Source: Magnetococcales bacterium (GTDB taxonomy: Bacteria > Pseudomonadota > Magnetococcia > Magnetococcales > JADFWU01). From it: DNA of 64,000 nt. A program made the translations under genes and the position numbers. Below are positions 20,394 to 29,220 of this stretch, piece after piece (position 1 is the first letter of the stretch; each line of letters starts with the position of its first letter). The DNA is taken from NCBI GenBank assembly GCA_015234045.1, contig JADFWU010000001.1, forward strand, positions 1 through 64,000, read 5' to 3'. The notes under the pieces are model-generated. The model made no database searches and was not told the DNA's origin. It saw only the letters and a list, made by a program, of their open reading frames with translations.

Positions 20394-20433
20394 ATTTCAT
20401 ATTAATAATATACTAGTATTGTTAATATGAAAT
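20394..20433. repeat. 40-bp near-perfect palindrome in the long intergenic region before the GGDEF gene
   Basis: ATTTCATATTAATAATATACT / AGTATTGTTAATATGAAAT, one 2-nt bulge. Confidence 0.85.
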
Positions 20434-20538
20434 TCTGGAATTGATTTTTTGGTGTGTTTTGTGCATTTCTGCCATTTGACTCTATTTTTTAAAGTGGAAA
20501 ACCTGGATTTGTAATCCAAGAATGCAAAATCTGAGGGC

Positions 20539-22143
20539 GTGGCAATAATGTGGGGAAAGAAAAGCCTTATCTATCCAATTCTGGGACTGTTGGCACTGAC
20601 TGCCTTGGCCAGTGTCGTCTCGGGCTTCTTTATCAATTACTACCCGGTTCATGCAAATATTCATAGTGAACTGGATCAGGAAGTAGCCGTACTCCACAAA
20701 ACAGTTGGCTCTTTATTGGAAGAGGAAACATTAGGGTTGCCGCGTCTTGGTCATGTCCTTCAAGGGGATCGTGCGCTTCGAAATCTGCTGAAAAATGAGC
20801 GTAATTCGATGCTTGCCATGCATTTGGGACGCGTGTTTGGAGGGTTGGGCGTGGATATGCTTATTGCGATCAATCCCGCAGGAAAAGTGCTTTATCGCAG
20901 TAGTGGTGATGAACAGACTGTCTTTGAAGTGTCCGATGAGTTCCAATCAGGTGTATCAAAGGTGCAAGAGGGTGAGGCCGTTCTGCTTGCTATTCAAGCT
21001 AAAGGATCCTTGGCCGTCATGGCATTTTCACCGGTGTTTCAGGATGGTTCAGTTGTTGGTGCCGTGATTGTTGGCACGCAATTTGGTGATCGTTTGGCAA
21101 ACTATCTCTCCCGTGGTGTGGCATTCCCTGTTGCTTTTGCCATATCCGAAAAGATTCTTGGTAGTGCAGTACCTTTGGATGAGTGGATTGCCACTCAATG
21201 GACATTGGTCCGTCAGAGTATTGCCGATCAAGAGATCTTTTATGAAGAAAAACATGCTGATTCCCAAGCCATTTTCTATACGCCAGTGCGCGTTCTTTCT
21301 CATGAACTGACTGTGATGGTTTTTGTTGATCTGATTCAATCTCATGGACCGCTGTTCCAAAGCGGTAAGCGGTTGATGTGGTCTGCACTGATTATCATGA
21401 TTTTTGTCAGTATTTTAGGTTTTGCTACCTATCTGTTTTTGATCTTTCCTTTGCGGCGACTATATCGCAAGTCCCAAGTGCTGATGGAAGTGTGTAAAGC
21501 AGATGGTATTCCGGTGACCCTGGATGATCTGCGAAAAGGGAATGAGATACATGTGCTTGATCAGGCATTGGAAACCGCTTCTTTAATCGTTTATACCCAC
21601 ATTGGTCGGTTGCATCAGCAGAAAGAGACGTTTGAAAATATGGCGGTGCGGGATAGCCTGACCGGGCTGGGAAATCGTCGTAGCTTTGAGGAGTTTTTGG
21701 ATCGTTCTTTGGAGTGGTGTGGCAGTCGGAAGAGTAGTTTGGCGGTATTTTATCTTGATCTGGACCATTTTAAACCGGTAAACGATAAAATGGGTCATGA
21801 TGTTGGTGATCTATTGCTCAAAGCGGTGTCTGAGCGCTTTCTGCACTGTGCGCGAGAAAGTGATGGTGTCTTTCGACTTGGTGGAGATGAGTTTGCTGCG
21901 ATCCTGCCTGATTGTGATAGAAATTTTGCCAAGTCTGTTGCAGAGCGATACAACCAGGAGATTGCACGTCCTTACACCTTGAAAGGCAATAATTGCAATA
22001 TTGGTGTCAGTATCGGGATTAGTCTATTCCCCGAGCATGGTGATGAGCGGGATATCTTACTTAAACATGCTGATATGGCGCTCTACGCTTCCAAAGGAAA
22101 AGGACGCGGCACGTTTAGCATTTTCTCTGAAGAGGCGTGTTGA
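20539..22143 (+). CDS. Membrane diguanylate cyclase with periplasmic sensor domain
   Basis: Two TM segments around a periplasmic domain, then GGDEF domain (RESDGVFRLGGDEFAAILP) with RxxD I-site; GTG start, or ATG at 20548. Confidence 0.92.
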   Translation: MAIMWGKKSLIYPILGLLALTALASVVSGFFINYYPVHANIHSELDQEVAVLHKTVGSLLEEETLGLPRLGHVLQGDRALRNLLKNERNSMLAMHLGRVFGGLGVDMLIAINPAGKVLYRSSGDEQTVFEVSDEFQSGVSKVQEGEAVLLAIQAKGSLAVMAFSPVFQDGSVVGAVIVGTQFGDRLANYLSRGVAFPVAFAISEKILGSAVPLDEWIATQWTLVRQSIADQEIFYEEKHADSQAIFYTPVRVLSHELTVMVFVDLIQSHGPLFQSGKRLMWSALIIMIFVSILGFATYLFLIFPLRRLYRKSQVLMEVCKADGIPVTLDDLRKGNEIHVLDQALETASLIVYTHIGRLHQQKETFENMAVRDSLTGLGNRRSFEEFLDRSLEWCGSRKSSLAVFYLDLDHFKPVNDKMGHDVGDLLLKAVSERFLHCARESDGVFRLGGDEFAAILPDCDRNFAKSVAERYNQEIARPYTLKGNNCNIGVSIGISLFPEHGDERDILLKHADMALYASKGKGRGTFSIFSEEAC

Positions 22144-22725
22144 TCAGGCAACGGCAGAGAAGGAGGAGGTGCTTCTTGTCTCACCGTTTGTTTTGGACGA
22201 TCCAAGACTCATCGACTGGTTGAATTGATTTAGTGTGGACTGACCAAATGTGCTGATCCGATTATACAGCGAAGAAACGGCGCTCTGATTGCGCGAGAAT
22301 AGCCCGTTGGAACTGCCTGTGCTTTCAACTTGTTGTAACAGGCTGGACAGAGAGCTTCTATCAAAGGATTGAGAAGTTTCGCTCTGTTGGAGTGAGCTGT
22401 AAATACCAGAGTGCGTTGTGTTAAGAGCTTCCGTGGAATTGGCAAGGGCACTCATTGTTGCGGTAACCGCCGCACCGCCACTCACTGAGGGATTGACAGA
22501 CTCACGTGCGCTGGCGCTTCCACGCATCAGCGCCATATTGAACTCACCTGGAATTGGTTCTGAAATGCCCAAAGAAGAAAAGGCACGGCTAAGCGCTAAT
22601 CCGGTAGGATTATAGGTGTCCTGCTCACGACCAAATGAACTCTGGTCTGTTTGTTGCGCCTGGACAGCCGGGTTTAACTGCATGGCAGAATAAACGGACT
22701 GTGCTGAATTGATGGCAGAAATCAT
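22144..22725 (-). CDS. Uncharacterised Ser/Gln/Asn-rich protein
   Basis: 193-aa ORF, low complexity, ends directly against the GGDEF gene. Confidence 0.6.
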   Translation of the reverse strand: MISAINSAQSVYSAMQLNPAVQAQQTDQSSFGREQDTYNPTGLALSRAFSSLGISEPIPGEFNMALMRGSASARESVNPSVSGGAAVTATMSALANSTEALNTTHSGIYSSLQQSETSQSFDRSSLSSLLQQVESTGSSNGLFSRNQSAVSSLYNRISTFGQSTLNQFNQSMSLGSSKTNGETRSTSSFSAVA

Positions 22726-22855
22726 TACGCTCTCCCCCGATCAAGTAAGTGGTTCTTGGCGCAGGGATCAAAGAACAAGAATACAATTAGCTCACTTCCG
22801 GAAAAATCATACTACCAACTTGGACTGTTAAGCAAGATATTCGGTTCCCGAAAGA

Positions 22856-23146
22856 CTACTTTTTTGTTTCGTCATCACTTTGTAATAAAAAGACCCGCGC
22901 TGCCTCGACGACACCATGAATTGTGTCGGTGTTAACATGTTGAAAAAAAGGTCCACCAGGTGCCAGCCGCATGTTTGGGCCATTGGTACAGTCACCAAAA
23001 CAGGATAGCTCTTTGACAGTGATGTCGATATTCTCTGTCCGCAGTGCATTAATAAGTAGTTCTTTCAGCTTAAGGCTACCGCGACCTGCGCAGGAGGGTT
23101 GCTCTGAGAGCCGGTCATGTATACAAATTATGAGTGTTGGTTTCAT
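22856..23146 (-). CDS. (2Fe-2S) ferredoxin-like / thioredoxin-fold small protein
   Basis: LIICIHDRLSEQPSCAGRGS...ELSCFGDCTNGPNMRLAPGG cysteine pattern. Confidence 0.7.
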   Translation of the reverse strand: MKPTLIICIHDRLSEQPSCAGRGSLKLKELLINALRTENIDITVKELSCFGDCTNGPNMRLAPGGPFFQHVNTDTIHGVVEAARVFLLQSDDETKK

Positions 23147-23232
23147 AGGAGTAGGCTCAAAGGTTGATGTATGGGTAGTACATGAGTCTGTTGCTGTATT
23201 AATAAAAAACCGTTCAGAATCTGAGAGAGTTC

Positions 23233-23691
23233 ATGTCTAGATCTGTGTCAAAATTCAAATATATCATTTCAGGGGTAGCCTTGTTGACGTTATTGTCAGC
23301 CTGCAATGGTCGGATACCTAAGCCGATTTCAATTCATCATCCAGCGGATTGGGGACGGCCTTGTGTTGAAATTCATGCTGAACTGGGTGCTTTGGATAAA
23401 TCAATAGAAACCCAATGGCACAATCAAAAAACATCACCGTTTGGTGGTATTGATAGTGCTTGGTTCATAGAGATGGACGCTATGAAACAGAGGCATGCTT
23501 TCTTATTTTATTTGGCCGGTTCAAGAGGGTGTGTCATGGGGCAGGGAGCCGCAGGTCAGATTGGTGCGCCCACACCAGCCCAACAGCAACCTCAGCTGGA
23601 GCCAGTCCAGCAGCAGCCTCAAATAAAGCCAGCCCAACAGCAGCCAGTCCAAGGGGGTGTGCGTCCTAGATTGATATTGCCATTTCAGTAA
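23233..23691 (+). CDS. Lipoprotein with C-terminal QQQPQ repeats
   Basis: Lipobox LLSACN; TPAQQQPQLEPVQQQPQIKPAQQQPVQGG. Confidence 0.65.
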   Translation: MSRSVSKFKYIISGVALLTLLSACNGRIPKPISIHHPADWGRPCVEIHAELGALDKSIETQWHNQKTSPFGGIDSAWFIEMDAMKQRHAFLFYLAGSRGCVMGQGAAGQIGAPTPAQQQPQLEPVQQQPQIKPAQQQPVQGGVRPRLILPFQ

Positions 23692-24662
23692 GGTGCAGGG
23701 GTCTGTTGCTCTTCCACACCAGCGCGTTTGATATAAAAGCCAGGCATTGTATCAATATGACGCTGTGCCTCATTTAGGGAGTTCTGGGCTGTTTTGGCGA
23801 GTTCTTCGTATTCGGGGTACTCCTCAGGACCTGCTTGGGCGGTACCTGTGCAGAATGAGACACCCTGATGGTTGCGATTTTTAAATGAGATCGTGACCCG
23901 GCGAATCACTTCAATAGCCTGAGCTTCTGAGCAGCGTGGCATGATAATGGCGAAATTATCACTGCTCAGTCGGGCAGGAATATCTTCTTTGCGTAACGTG
24001 TCTCGAATGGCATCTTTCAGAATTACCAGAATTTTATCGCCAGACTCGGTGCCGTTTTCCTGGTTGAAAGTGGCAAAGTGATTGATGTCAATCATAACAA
24101 GGGTGAGAGGCTGTTTGTAGCGTTCTGCGCGAGCTAAGCCTTGTTGAAGGTACTCATAGAAAGGTTGCCCAAGAATAAGTCCTGTAAGAGAGTCTTTAAA
24201 TGAGCTTCCCTCTGAGATGCCGATGAATCCTTCCAACACCCACGATGTTGCAATCATCAGGCGACTTTGAAGAGGCGCGTAGATGGCTTCTTTCTCTTCG
24301 GTGCTCCAGTCACTCTGAATATTGATCAGATTTCTTGTCACAGTCAGGAGTTGATCGACCGGGTGAAGCAGGTCAATAGGAAGGGACTGGCTGTGACGAA
24401 GGGCTTGGCCACTTTTCAGTAGGATAGATACCCATTCAGGATCTGTGGAATGGGCGGTCAGCCAATTACGTATAAAGTCTGGCCAACCTGGTCCAGGGGC
24501 AGGCAGTGGTCGTGCAAAACCCAACTCAGCATAGAGTTTTGGCAGCCAGGACTCGAATGTTTTCTGATAGCGTTGTAACAGGATATCCTGTTCACTGGTT
24601 AATTTAAATTGGGCCAGTGTTTTTTCCAGTGGCAGTGCAGGAATAGCCAGTGAAACGGACAT
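23685..24662 (-). CDS. GGDEF-domain protein with degenerate active site
   Basis: GGDEF fold recognisable (DSLTGLILGQPFYEYLQQGLARAERYKQPLTLVMIDINHF) but the signature is SSDNF; start at internal MSVSLAIP. Confidence 0.8.
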   Translation of the reverse strand: MSVSLAIPALPLEKTLAQFKLTSEQDILLQRYQKTFESWLPKLYAELGFARPLPAPGPGWPDFIRNWLTAHSTDPEWVSILLKSGQALRHSQSLPIDLLHPVDQLLTVTRNLINIQSDWSTEEKEAIYAPLQSRLMIATSWVLEGFIGISEGSSFKDSLTGLILGQPFYEYLQQGLARAERYKQPLTLVMIDINHFATFNQENGTESGDKILVILKDAIRDTLRKEDIPARLSSDNFAIIMPRCSEAQAIEVIRRVTISFKNRNHQGVSFCTGTAQAGPEEYPEYEELAKTAQNSLNEAQRHIDTMPGFYIKRAGVEEQQTPAPY

Positions 24663-24711
24663 GTCACAAACCTCAAAAAAGAAGCGATAGGTAGGCGTAT
24701 AATAATACCCT

Positions 24712-24731
24712 AAAGTGTGTATACACACTTT
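24712..24731. promoter_or_regulatory. 20-bp perfect palindrome, possible operator
   Basis: AAAGTGTGTATACACACTTT, followed by TGGTATG-catgt-CATACCA (24731-24749). Confidence 0.55.
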
Positions 24732-24763
24732 GGTATGCATGTCATACCATCATGACACAAGGA

Positions 24764-25417
24764 TCAAAAAAATGAGGATAGCCAGTTTTGGAATCGGCGC
24801 AATCGTTTATCTGATTCATGAGAATTATCAATCATGTCACGGTGGCGTTGGCCGTTAAACAGCTTAAGAATTGCAGCTTTGAAATGGGGGATCATCTGCT
24901 CTGTCAGCTTCAAATCTTCTGAAGTGAAAGGTTTGCCTCCATTTTTATTGATAAGCTGGATGGCACCAACGGTCAAACCAAGAGACGCGCTTTTGATTGG
25001 AATGCTGAGCAGAGAGTCAATTTTATCCTGAAGTTGAGAGTCTTTGTACTCATTAGGATAAGGAAGCTCATTGCGTGATTGGACCCAGATTATTTGATCT
25101 GTGGTCATGGTCCGCCCAGCAATGGTACCATTGAGAGGGACATCTATTTCGGCTTCATGCATTCCCGTGCCGCTCTGCAACCACAATCTTTGATTGATAG
25201 TATCCAGAATAAAAATATTACAGCGTTCGATTCCGAACACTCGAGGCGTTAGATTGACCATAAAGTCCAGTAGGCGCAAGCAGTCATCGGTGCTTACTAG
25301 CTGGTTATTCAGATGCTTGATCTGATCCAGTTGGTCATAATATGCAGATAGGTCGGCCATAAGATATGCAGGCTTAGAAGAGTTGCCTGGTTTGTATGAG
25401 TCTTTTATGTCAATCAT
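24764..25417 (-). CDS. GAF-domain protein
   Basis: LLDFMVNLTPRVFGIERCNIFILDTINQRLWLQSGTG..IAGRTMTTDQIIWV..SLLSIPIKSASLGLTVGAIQLINK; start at internal MIDIKDSYK. Confidence 0.82.
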   Translation of the reverse strand: MIDIKDSYKPGNSSKPAYLMADLSAYYDQLDQIKHLNNQLVSTDDCLRLLDFMVNLTPRVFGIERCNIFILDTINQRLWLQSGTGMHEAEIDVPLNGTIAGRTMTTDQIIWVQSRNELPYPNEYKDSQLQDKIDSLLSIPIKSASLGLTVGAIQLINKNGGKPFTSEDLKLTEQMIPHFKAAILKLFNGQRHRDMIDNSHESDKRLRRFQNWLSSFF

Positions 25418-25838
25418 CTCAACTTTATAATGAGATCTAACAAGATAAACGTATAATACCAGTTTCGTAAGTTGATCAGTTTGTGAGCCAATGCTTGAAA
25501 AACCAAGACCATCAGAAAATACCTGAATAGACTTTAGCGTACGCAACCACTGGGCAGACTTCGGTACTATCACCGGACGACATTAAAAAGTCAATGGTCA
25601 TTACCGCGAAGGTCCATGCCAAATTTGGTATTGCACATGCCAAGCTACTGCACCGTTTTTTTTATTTTTTCAGCAATGGAAACAATATGATTATCTGATA
25701 AAATAAGTTAAAAACATGCTCTGATTTTTGGTATGCAAAAATTCAATACGCAATTCCAAATTTAAATAAAGCGCATGGAATAGGTAATAAGTATCAAGAT
25801 ATCCTTGTCTTTTTGTGGCACTTTCCGTCAGAATGACC

Positions 25839-25865
25839 GTGTTGATACGCTACGCATATCAACAC
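25839..25865. promoter_or_regulatory. Inverted repeat, possible operator
   Basis: GTGTTGATA-cgctacgca-TATCAACAC, perfect 9-bp arms. Confidence 0.45.
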
Positions 25866-25905
25866 TACAGGCAGATAGTGTAATTATTAAACAAGATTTA
25901 TGAGT

Positions 25906-25921
25906 TGGCACGGTGTGTGCT
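25906..25921 (+). promoter_or_regulatory. Candidate sigma-54 promoter
   Basis: TTGGCACG-GTGT-GTGCT: -24 exact, -12 GTGC instead of TTGC; 80 bp before the 26003 start. Confidence 0.45.
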
Positions 25922-26002
25922 TCGGAGAATGCTGATTTTACGGAGCGTGGTTCAGACTGGGATCTGAACTGAATATGATAGATGAGCGAACCGGGGTAGC
26001 AA

Positions 26003-26647
26003 ATGGAAAACGAGGACATCAAGAAAATTGGAATCATCGGTGGCGGAGTCATGGCAAAGAAGCTGCTTGAAGTGTTTGCCAAAAGCCAACGCATTCAAGT
26101 GGTTTTCGTTGCTGATGAAAGCTCCAGTGCTCCAGCTATGACGGCAGCTAAGAAGCTGGGTGTCAAGACGCTGACCAAACTGGAAACCGCTCTGAAAAAC
26201 CTGCCTACTGATTATCTGCTCGAAACAGCAGTGACTGATGAATTACGCGATATCATTGCTCAATATAATCAGGGGGCAGAGCTGATTGGTCCTCAAACAG
26301 CCATCATGTTACAAGATGTGATTGATGAGCAACGCGGCGCAAAAAATCAACAGGTTTTTGAAGATCTTTATGGGGTACGTAAAGAGATTGATCGCAGCAC
26401 GCGGGATGTCTCCAAAACGTTGCACGGTATCGAAAAGATCTCCAATGAGCTGGAAGTGTTAGCCATCAACGCCGGTATCCAGGCCTCACGTGCTGGTGAG
26501 TTTGGTAAAGGCTTTGCCGTTGTGGCTGGTGAAGTGAAAAGTACCGCTCGCGTGGCTCGTGATCTGGCTGGTGATATTGATCGGGTGATCAGTGAGATCT
26601 CTTCAATGTCCAATAAGATTGAACAAACGCTTAAAAAAGCTCAATAA
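26003..26647 (+). CDS. Soluble protein: Rossmann-like N-terminus fused to a chemoreceptor-type signalling tip
   Basis: IKKIGIIGGGVMAKKLLEVFAKSQRIQVVFVADES + [36 protein letters not shown]. Confidence 0.82.
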   Translation: MENEDIKKIGIIGGGVMAKKLLEVFAKSQRIQVVFVADESSSAPAMTAAKKLGVKTLTKLETALKNLPTDYLLETAVTDELRDIIAQYNQGAELIGPQTAIMLQDVIDEQRGAKNQQVFEDLYGVRKEIDRSTRDVSKTLHGIEKISNELEVLAINAGIQASRAGEFGKGFAVVAGEVKSTARVARDLAGDIDRVISEISSMSNKIEQTLKKAQ

Positions 26648-26670
26648 CTTATTGAACTTTGGTCCGATAG

Positions 26671-26708
26671 GGCACAAAAAAAGGGCTGAAAAGCCCTTTT
26701 TTTGTGCC
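26671..26708. terminator. Bidirectional terminator
   Basis: GGCACAAAAAAAGGGCT-gaaa-AGCCCTTTTTTTGTGCC, 17-bp stem. Confidence 0.92.
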
Positions 26709-26756
26709 TTGTTTCTGTTGTATGTTTTGTCTGAATGGTCGTGCCGGATGCATCGG

Positions 26757-27152
26757 TCACTGTGGCTTGAATTCAAGCGCAATGCCGTTGATGCAGTATC
26801 GCAACCCAGTTGGTGCCGGGCCATCATCAAATAGATGACCAAGGTGGGCATCACACCGGGCACAAAGGACTTCCACTCGGCGCATGAAGTGGCTATTATC
26901 CGCCTCAGTTGCCAGTGATTCGGGTGAATACGGTTCAAAAAAACTGGGCCAACCAGTGCCTGAATCAAATTTTCCAGCTGTTTTAAACAGTGGGTGTCCG
27001 CAACAGGTGCAGACAAATATGCCGGGTCGTTTTTCATCCAGCCAAGGACCGGTAAAAGGGCGTTCGGTGCCTTTTTTCCGACACACCATGAACTGATCCG
27101 AAGTCAGGCAGGACTTCCACTCCTGTTCAGTTTTTTTCTCTTTTTTTTCCAT
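26757..27152 (-). CDS. msrB: Peptide-methionine (R)-S-oxide reductase MsrB
   Basis: ERPFTGPWLDEKRPGIFVCTCCGHPLF...FDSGTGWPSFFEP...RRVEVLCARCDAHLGHLFDDGP..RYCING. Confidence 0.95.
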   Translation of the reverse strand: MEKKEKKTEQEWKSCLTSDQFMVCRKKGTERPFTGPWLDEKRPGIFVCTCCGHPLFKTAGKFDSGTGWPSFFEPYSPESLATEADNSHFMRRVEVLCARCDAHLGHLFDDGPAPTGLRYCINGIALEFKPQ

Positions 27153-27261
27153 GTGTAAAGACTCTTTATTCAGAGGAGGAGGATCAGTTCCTCATTCATT
27201 AAAGGGGCACGGTAAAATAATTTTTCCGTGGTTCTAACGCTAACGATGAGATCAGTGTACT

Positions 27262-27642
27262 ATGAAGGGTCGTAAATACGCTATTGATGTTTCCGTAGAG
27301 TCCAGCTATGTACCGGAACAGTCCAGCCTGGTAGATAAGCGGTTTGTCTTCTCCTACACCGTCACACTGTTCAATGGTGGTGCAGTGAGTGCGCAACTGC
27401 TTTCCCGCCATTGGATTATTTTGGACTCTGATGGCGGTCGGCAGGAAGTTCGGGGTGAAGGTGTTGTGGGTATGCAGCCCTACTTGAAGCCTGGTGAATC
27501 CTTCCAATATACCAGTGGATCAATATTGCATACACCGGCGGGTAGTATGGAAGGCAGTTACCAAATGGTGGCGGATGATGGCGCAACATTTGATGCGCCT
27601 ATTCCGGTATTCGCTTTGGTTGGGCCAATGACATTACATTGA
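27262..27642 (+). CDS. apaG: ApaG protein
   Basis: DKRFVFSYTVTLFNGGAVSAQLLSRHWIILDSDGGRQEVRGEGVVGMQPYLKPGESFQYTSG. Confidence 0.96.
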   Translation: MKGRKYAIDVSVESSYVPEQSSLVDKRFVFSYTVTLFNGGAVSAQLLSRHWIILDSDGGRQEVRGEGVVGMQPYLKPGESFQYTSGSILHTPAGSMEGSYQMVADDGATFDAPIPVFALVGPMTLH

Positions 27643-27669
27643 ATTGATTCTTGATACAGGTAGTTGTTC

Positions 27670-28434
27670 ATGATTATTACGCTCTCTCCAGCAAAAAAAC
27701 TGGACACCAGTAAACCAGATCCAGCTATTGCACACAGCCTGCCTCGGCAATCTGAGCAGACTCAGGCACTATTGACTATCCTCAAAGGGATATCAGCGAA
27801 TGATCTGGCTAAACTGATGAAAATCAGTGAAGCGCTGTCCAATCTCAATTATGAACGTTTTCAGAACGTCTCAATGCCCTTTAATCTGGAAAACGCCAAA
27901 CAGTCCGTGTTGATGTTTCAGGGGGATACCTACGTCGGTTTGAATGCCGGCACTATGACACCGGAGCAGTTGAATCAGGCGCAGAAGCGATTGCGGATTC
28001 TGTCCGGTTTTTATGGTCTATTGCGCCCCTTGGATCTTATGCAGCCTTATCGGTTGGAGATGGGCACCCGTTTACAAAATCCTCAAGGCAAGAATCTTTA
28101 TGCTTTTTGGGGCGATACCATTACCGATTTAATCAATGCCGATCTGGCACAACAGCAAAGTCCGGTGTTGATCAACCTTGCCTCTATTGAATATTTTAAA
28201 TCCGTTCAGGTAAAGCGCTTGAAAGGTGATCTGATTACGCCGGTATTCAAAGAGATCCGTAACGGTGTGCCCAAGGTGATTGGTCTACTGGCTAAGCGGG
28301 CTCGTGGAATGATGGCGCGCTATATTCTGGATCAGGATCTTCAAAGCCCAGAAGGTTTGCGTGATTTCAGCCAAGATGGCTATCTCTATCAGCCAGATCT
28401 TTCTGATACGCAAAACTGGGTCTTTACCCGATAG
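27670..28434 (+). CDS. yaaA: Peroxide stress protein YaaA (UPF0246)
   Basis: MIITLSPAKKLD..MLFQGDTYVGLNAGT-like (VLMFQGDTYVGLNAGTMTPEQL), RILSGFYGLLRPLDLMQPYRLEMGTRL. Confidence 0.95.
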   Translation: MIITLSPAKKLDTSKPDPAIAHSLPRQSEQTQALLTILKGISANDLAKLMKISEALSNLNYERFQNVSMPFNLENAKQSVLMFQGDTYVGLNAGTMTPEQLNQAQKRLRILSGFYGLLRPLDLMQPYRLEMGTRLQNPQGKNLYAFWGDTITDLINADLAQQQSPVLINLASIEYFKSVQVKRLKGDLITPVFKEIRNGVPKVIGLLAKRARGMMARYILDQDLQSPEGLRDFSQDGYLYQPDLSDTQNWVFTR

Positions 28435-28442
28435 TTCAGATT

Positions 28443-29087
28443 CTAATAGAACTTCAATTCGTGATCTTCTGTTTCTTGTGCGCTTTGTGGTTGTTGATCT
28501 GCATGAGGCGCTTCAGTGTTGGGTGCGATCACAGGCGGTGCTGGTTGTAGTGCCAAGTCACAGTCACTGCCTTCGCCAATTTGTTCCTGTTCGATCAGGT
28601 GCCAACTCTGCTGGTAGGGATTAAACTGCATGGTAAGTTGACACCAGGATGTGGTGTTTGCACCTCTGCTGAAGTCTAACCGCTCTTCAATAATGGCAAC
28701 TCGGGGCAGTATCAGAGTGCCGCGTTGTCTATAGATATGAGCAATACCATTTTCAGTCAATCCTTTGCTCGGGCTGGTGTTTTCCTGCACAGATTGAGGT
28801 GATGCCGGTGATAATCCACACGATGCTGGGTTCATAATGCAGGCGTTTCGGCCAGCCTGATAGGCAGGTACACTATCCAGGCGGGCTTGTGTGGGCATGC
28901 GTTGAATTTGGGACCAGTTGTCATTGTCTGGGGTGGAAAGTCGTAACGGTGCGTTGCTGGAATGCTCTGATTGTATGAAAGAGGGTCCATTTTCTGCGAC
29001 AGCTGAACCACTAATCAGGGCTATGAAAATCCCAAGTGCGATAGCAGGATACTGCATGACAGAACTGTGCATGATTGACCTCTCCAA
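28443..29087 (-). CDS. Uncharacterised secreted protein
   Basis: Signal peptide-like (MQYPAIALGIFIALISGSAVAENGP). Confidence 0.6.
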   Translation of the reverse strand: MERSIMHSSVMQYPAIALGIFIALISGSAVAENGPSFIQSEHSSNAPLRLSTPDNDNWSQIQRMPTQARLDSVPAYQAGRNACIMNPASCGLSPASPQSVQENTSPSKGLTENGIAHIYRQRGTLILPRVAIIEERLDFSRGANTTSWCQLTMQFNPYQQSWHLIEQEQIGEGSDCDLALQPAPPVIAPNTEAPHADQQPQSAQETEDHELKFY

Positions 29088-29220
29088 ATGAAATTAAATA
29101 AGGTGCGGGCATGTGTTCACGCAACCAGTATATCAATAACTGCCACATCATGTTAATTCGAATTTGATTACCGTGTTGTTGATGGTCTGTTTTTCTTGAT
29201 TTTAAGCGGACGCTAAGAAA

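Noticed and set aside
20207-20538. c-di-GMP riboswitch before the GGDEF gene
   Set aside because: I could not see GEMM-type conserved sequence blocks; only generic inverted repeats are visible
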